Shown here piece after piece: positions 60,503 through 64,000 of a DNA stretch of 64,000 nucleotides. The notes under the pieces are model-generated. The model saw only the letters and a list, made by a program, of their open reading frames with translations, was not told where the DNA came from and ran no database searches. The DNA comes from Cricetomys ansorgei (taxonomy: Eukaryota; Chordata; Mammalia; Rodentia; Nesomyidae). Location: the NCBI GenBank assembly GCA_026225945.1, contig JAMJFZ010001133.1:19285001-19349000 (forward strand). The letters are read 5' to 3'. Both the position numbers and the translations under genes were made by a program. Position 1 is the stretch's first letter; each line of letters opens with the position of its first letter.

Positions 60503-62565
60503 AAAGTAGAATGACAACAAAAAATATATTGTGGACAAGCATAGGGCTTGAAATAGAGGAAATAAAGGTGCCTGGTGTCTCCTATTAAGGAGCTTACATT
60601 TCAGAAAATATATACATTAAAGTAGATCCCTTAAAAAACTTGACCAATAATTAGTTGAAACTTAATCCAGTGAGAAGAGATAAAACTATTGATGATAAGG
60701 TTTTCAAATGCTGTAAAAGTGTTATAACATTACTGAGCAAGAAAAAGCATCCAGTGAAATTTAATACTACATCGTCATGTTCAAAATCTTTCAGCAGTAG
60801 AGTCAACAGCAGGAGCTGGGTTAGATAAAGTCTACACACAGAGATGGAATTACATTTTTTACAGTATTGCAAAATTTCATTAAGAATAACTTAAATTTCT
60901 AAGTCAGCTGTAGTCTTAGAACAGTTAGGCTGACTCAGCTCATAGAAATCTGTATATGTGACTATATCTATTATAGAGTCTAACAGTGAATTTTTTGATT
61001 TATTGTCTTCAGACAGCGTCTTCTGTTTATGAAGGTGCAGCCAAATCTGTGAACACAGTTACTTTCCTGACACCTCATCTACCCAAGTATGTGGAATGAC
61101 ATCCATCTCATTGTATCTGTGAAACTCTGGTGGACTTGAGGGGCTCCTTCCCTTTTCACTGTAGAGGAGACTCAATGACCATAAATGAGTATTTCATAAT
61201 CTTATGGGAGATGATATAAAGGAAGGAAAGATGAATAACAGTTAACAATGAAAGCTAGAAATGTAAGCAATGCAATTTATTGGGAAGTAGTATTATATTT
61301 TTTTCTAAAATTACCAAATCTTCAATTAGACCTAGTAACCATATAGACTCTTGTGTCTGAGGTATTCTCACACTCTTCTAGGCTTTCCAATCTGTTTTGC
61401 TTTCTAGAATATCTCCCACATGTAAATTCTTTACATTATTGACTAAAAACAGAGAAATAATATCTTCTTTTCTTTGCATTGCGCGGTCCATCATTGAACA
61501 GAAAAAAAAAAAAAAAGGATCAGTTTCAGTAGCGGAAGCTCAGATTCTGAAAGGGAAAATAAAAATATCATGTAAGTAATTCTCTACCAACACTGTGATA
61601 ATGTCTTTGCTTTCCTTTTCTTTGCCATATATTCACAAAAATATATAACTTTTACTCTCAATTTTTTTAAAATTAAAAATTAAAAGAAAGGGAAAGTTAT
61701 ATTGGCTTAATGAAAATAATTATCAGAGAGTGCAACATAGCAGTCCATGAATACTATCTATGTTGTGGGAATCATTCTGGGATAATCACCCTGACACCAA
61801 TGAGAGAGGAAGAGAGGTGTATTCACTGGTGAAACAAAGCCAGCATGGCTCCTGAAAGGCCTTGGTCTTGGGTCCAGTTTGTATTCTCATTTTATACTCT
61901 AAAGCCACAAGGTGGGGTGGGCACACAGGCGAGATTTTCCAGAAGTGAACATTGCAGTCGGCAGATCATTAAGAGCAATGACTCACTGATTTGGCTACTT
62001 CATCAGGTCATTCTGTTTCAGGTAGCAAGTGAAGTCATGCTTGGCAAACAGGCAGTATAAGCAGTACTTTAAGCCAATCACGAAATAAATCAATAAATCT
62101 GTATTTGTATCTAATTGGTATATTCTACTTCATCTGTATATATGTTTTATTGACTCTTTAATTAACAATTGGACTTTAAATGAGGTAAACCAACTAGTCT
62201 TCTAGATGGCAACAGTGCTCTGTTAAATTAAAAGCACACCTACCATTGTTTTATGCAAAGTAAAATTATTTAAATGCTGAAACATGACCTCAATGTTTTC
62301 ATATAACATAATTTGAGACAAAGTATGATTTTGCAAATACATGATCTTCTAGAAACAAGGCCATGAACAAATCTCCTGCAATTTTAAAACATGTTTGTTT
62401 TTTTAAAAATAATTCATATAAGTTGGATTAGGTTATTTTTAAGTATCTTTTACCATGATTATTTTGTTATTACAGTTATATACACTAAACTAATATAAGG
62501 TATAGCCACATTTTAAAAATGTTAAGATTCTAACAAAGAAATTGGAAGTCTCTATCTACTTATTT
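60503..62565. other. Intergenic, AT-rich, no gene recognised
   Basis: A 15-A run is at about 61500-61516. 61740-62060 could be an old LTR, but this is not supported by paired signals. No conserved exon was recognised. Confidence 0.5.
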
Positions 62566-62569
62566 ATTA

Positions 62570-62925
62570 TTTATCTATTTCTGAACACGTGTGTATGTGT
62601 GCGTGTGTGTGCCCGTGGGTATGCATGTGTGGAGGGTGTACATGTCACTCTTCAGTTACTATCTACCTATTTTCTCCTTTTCTACTCCCTTCCCAATGTG
62701 TTTTTTAAGAGACAGCTCTCTCACTGGCCTGGAACTCGAAAGGTAGACTAGGCTGGCTGCCTGCCTTGCAGGACAGTGTGCCCTGGGAATCTTTCCCTGG
62801 CTTCCTACCCCTAGTATTATATACATGCACCATCAAGGTCCACCAATTTTTACATAGGTCCTGGAGTCAAGCTCAGGTCTTGGTACTTCCAAGACAAGCA
62901 CATTACTGGCCTGTTTTGGCAGTCC
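62570..62925 (-). repeat. B4/RSINE-like SINE, antisense, with a GT-rich start
   Basis: gagacagctctctcactggc, ctggaactcgaaaggtagac, tacatgcaccatcaaggtcc and ctggagtcaagctcaggtct in reversed B4 order, preceded by a (GT)n-like stretch. Confidence 0.6.
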
Positions 62926-62969
62926 CAATCATTTGTTTTTAGTAGGACCAATAAAATTGTAATTAGACA

Positions 62970-63330
62970 TTTGTGATGGTTGGCATCAAACATCAACTTG
63001 ACAGAATCAAGACTCACCTGAGAGGTGAGAATGCTTGGGTTTGGGGTGGGGATATCTGATGAGGTTAACTGATCTGGGAAGACCTGCTCACTGTAGTTGG
63101 CACCTATCCACGGAGCTAGGATACCATGCAGTCAGTATAAGGGGAAAAATGAGTTGAGCACAGGCTTTGTTTCTCTACTTCCTGACTGATTTATTTAAGA
63201 TAACTGCTTCCTGATGCTTCTATATTGTTTTATCAATGTATCTGACCAGCAAGCAACTTAAATCTTTTGCAATTTCTGTTTCCAGGAAAGCAGAGCCCAC
63301 ACTCAGCCTGCTATTTAATAATTTTGCCAC
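62970..63330. repeat. Unassigned rodent repeat
   Basis: gtgatggttggcatcaaaca with tcaacttgacagaatcaaga is the opening of a repeat seen often in rodent DNA; the family was not named. Confidence 0.4.
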
Positions 63331-63510
63331 AAGGGGGTGAGAGAGTATCACAAAAGGGAAGATTTTTTTTTTTGAAGTTAATTTTTTAAAATTTGTATTA
63401 AAGCTGTCAATGTAGTTATAGTAATAAGACTTTTTTTCTGAATAATTACAATTTCTAAGAACTTTTCAATTATTTCTTTTTCTATTGTTTTGTTTTTATG
63501 TTTGTTGTTT

Positions 63511-63656
63511 TGTTTTTTGAGACAGGGTTTCTCAGTTGTAACACTGGCTGTCCTGGAACTCACTCTGTAGACCAGGCTGGCCTCAAACTCACAGAGATCC
63601 ACCTGCCTCTGCCTCCTGAGTGCTGGCATTAAAGGCGTGCACCACCACTGCCTGGC
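63511..63656 (-). repeat. B1 SINE, antisense
   Basis: tgttttttgagacagggttt to accaccactgcctggc; full length and well preserved. Confidence 0.93.
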
Positions 63657-64000
63657 ATAGTTACGTCATTTAAAGATCAAAAAGTTGTAATGTCAGCATT
63701 AAATTAATCTTAAAACAAAACATTGAAGAAATTAATAAATTGTTCAGATTCACACCATTAAATAGTCTTGACCTCCACATGATTTTATAGAAGGTATATT
63801 ACACAATGAATGTAAGTAATATTGTTACAAACCTGTATGACCGAGATATTTAAGATGGCATTTGGATCAAGCAAATAGATTTAATAGTGTAATGTCTACT
63901 TAATAATATTCTTTTTGAGAGTTTAAAAAGTTGGAAATCATTTTATTCGGAAAATCATGTGCTGAATTTATGGCAATTCATTAAAGAAAAAAAAGAGCCA

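Noticed and set aside
34039..64000. METTL21C or SLC10A2 exons in the distal half
   Set aside because: I looked for EIGAGPGLVS-type and bile-acid-transporter motifs in both strands and saw none.

Overview
The window is mammalian nuclear DNA from a muroid rodent, probably a cricetid (hamster, vole or deer-mouse type) rather than Mus or Rattus. The evidence is split genes with consensus splice sites, many B1, B2 and B3/B4 SINEs on both strands, rodent-type L1 pieces, and (CA)n, (CTAT)n and (TTCC)n microsatellites. The B2 copies end in a GGCATGCAGATAGAGCACTC-like tail, which I associate with cricetids. The genus is not determined.

Layout. (1) Positions 1-22.86 kb hold the 3' two-thirds of ERCC5 (XPG nuclease) on the + strand. 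Twelve coding exons, equivalent to human exons 4-15, are present and all phases join without a break. The gene ends at a TAA at 22771-22773 and an ATTAAA signal at 22837. Intron 13 is a textbook U12-type AT-AC intron. (2) Positions 22.9-29.4 kb are intergenic DNA, probably including the 5' end of the next gene. (3) Positions 29.4-34.16 kb hold METTL21E on the + strand: three contiguous coding exons of a seven-beta-strand lysine methyltransferase, a stop at 34036-34038 and AATAAA at 34156. The first coding exon is not certain; a candidate at 26974-27042 fits in phase. The gene is a pseudogene in human (METTL21EP) but looks intact here. The order ERCC5 then METTL21E, both on +, matches mammalian synteny (human 13q33, mouse chr 1). 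(4) Positions 34.2-64 kb contain no protein gene that I can support. This stretch is a repeat-rich desert: SINEs, a composite LTR-like element with direct terminal copies, an antisense L1 5' half with 5'UTR monomers lodged in an ancient L1, a 2.2-kb polypyrimidine block with a recurring linker, a hAT-type URR1 element with inverted ends, and many microsatellites.

Function. ERCC5 makes the 3' incision in nucleotide excision repair; METTL21E is a muscle-type protein-lysine methyltransferase. They are neighbours with separate 3' ends, and nothing in the sequence links them functionally. I found no undescribed gene system. The points most worth a second look are the AT-AC intron, the intact METTL21E with a candidate 5' exon, the truncated L1 insertion, the polypyrimidine array, and several young tandem duplications. 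Family names of repeats are from memory of typical rodent sequences, not from a database search.
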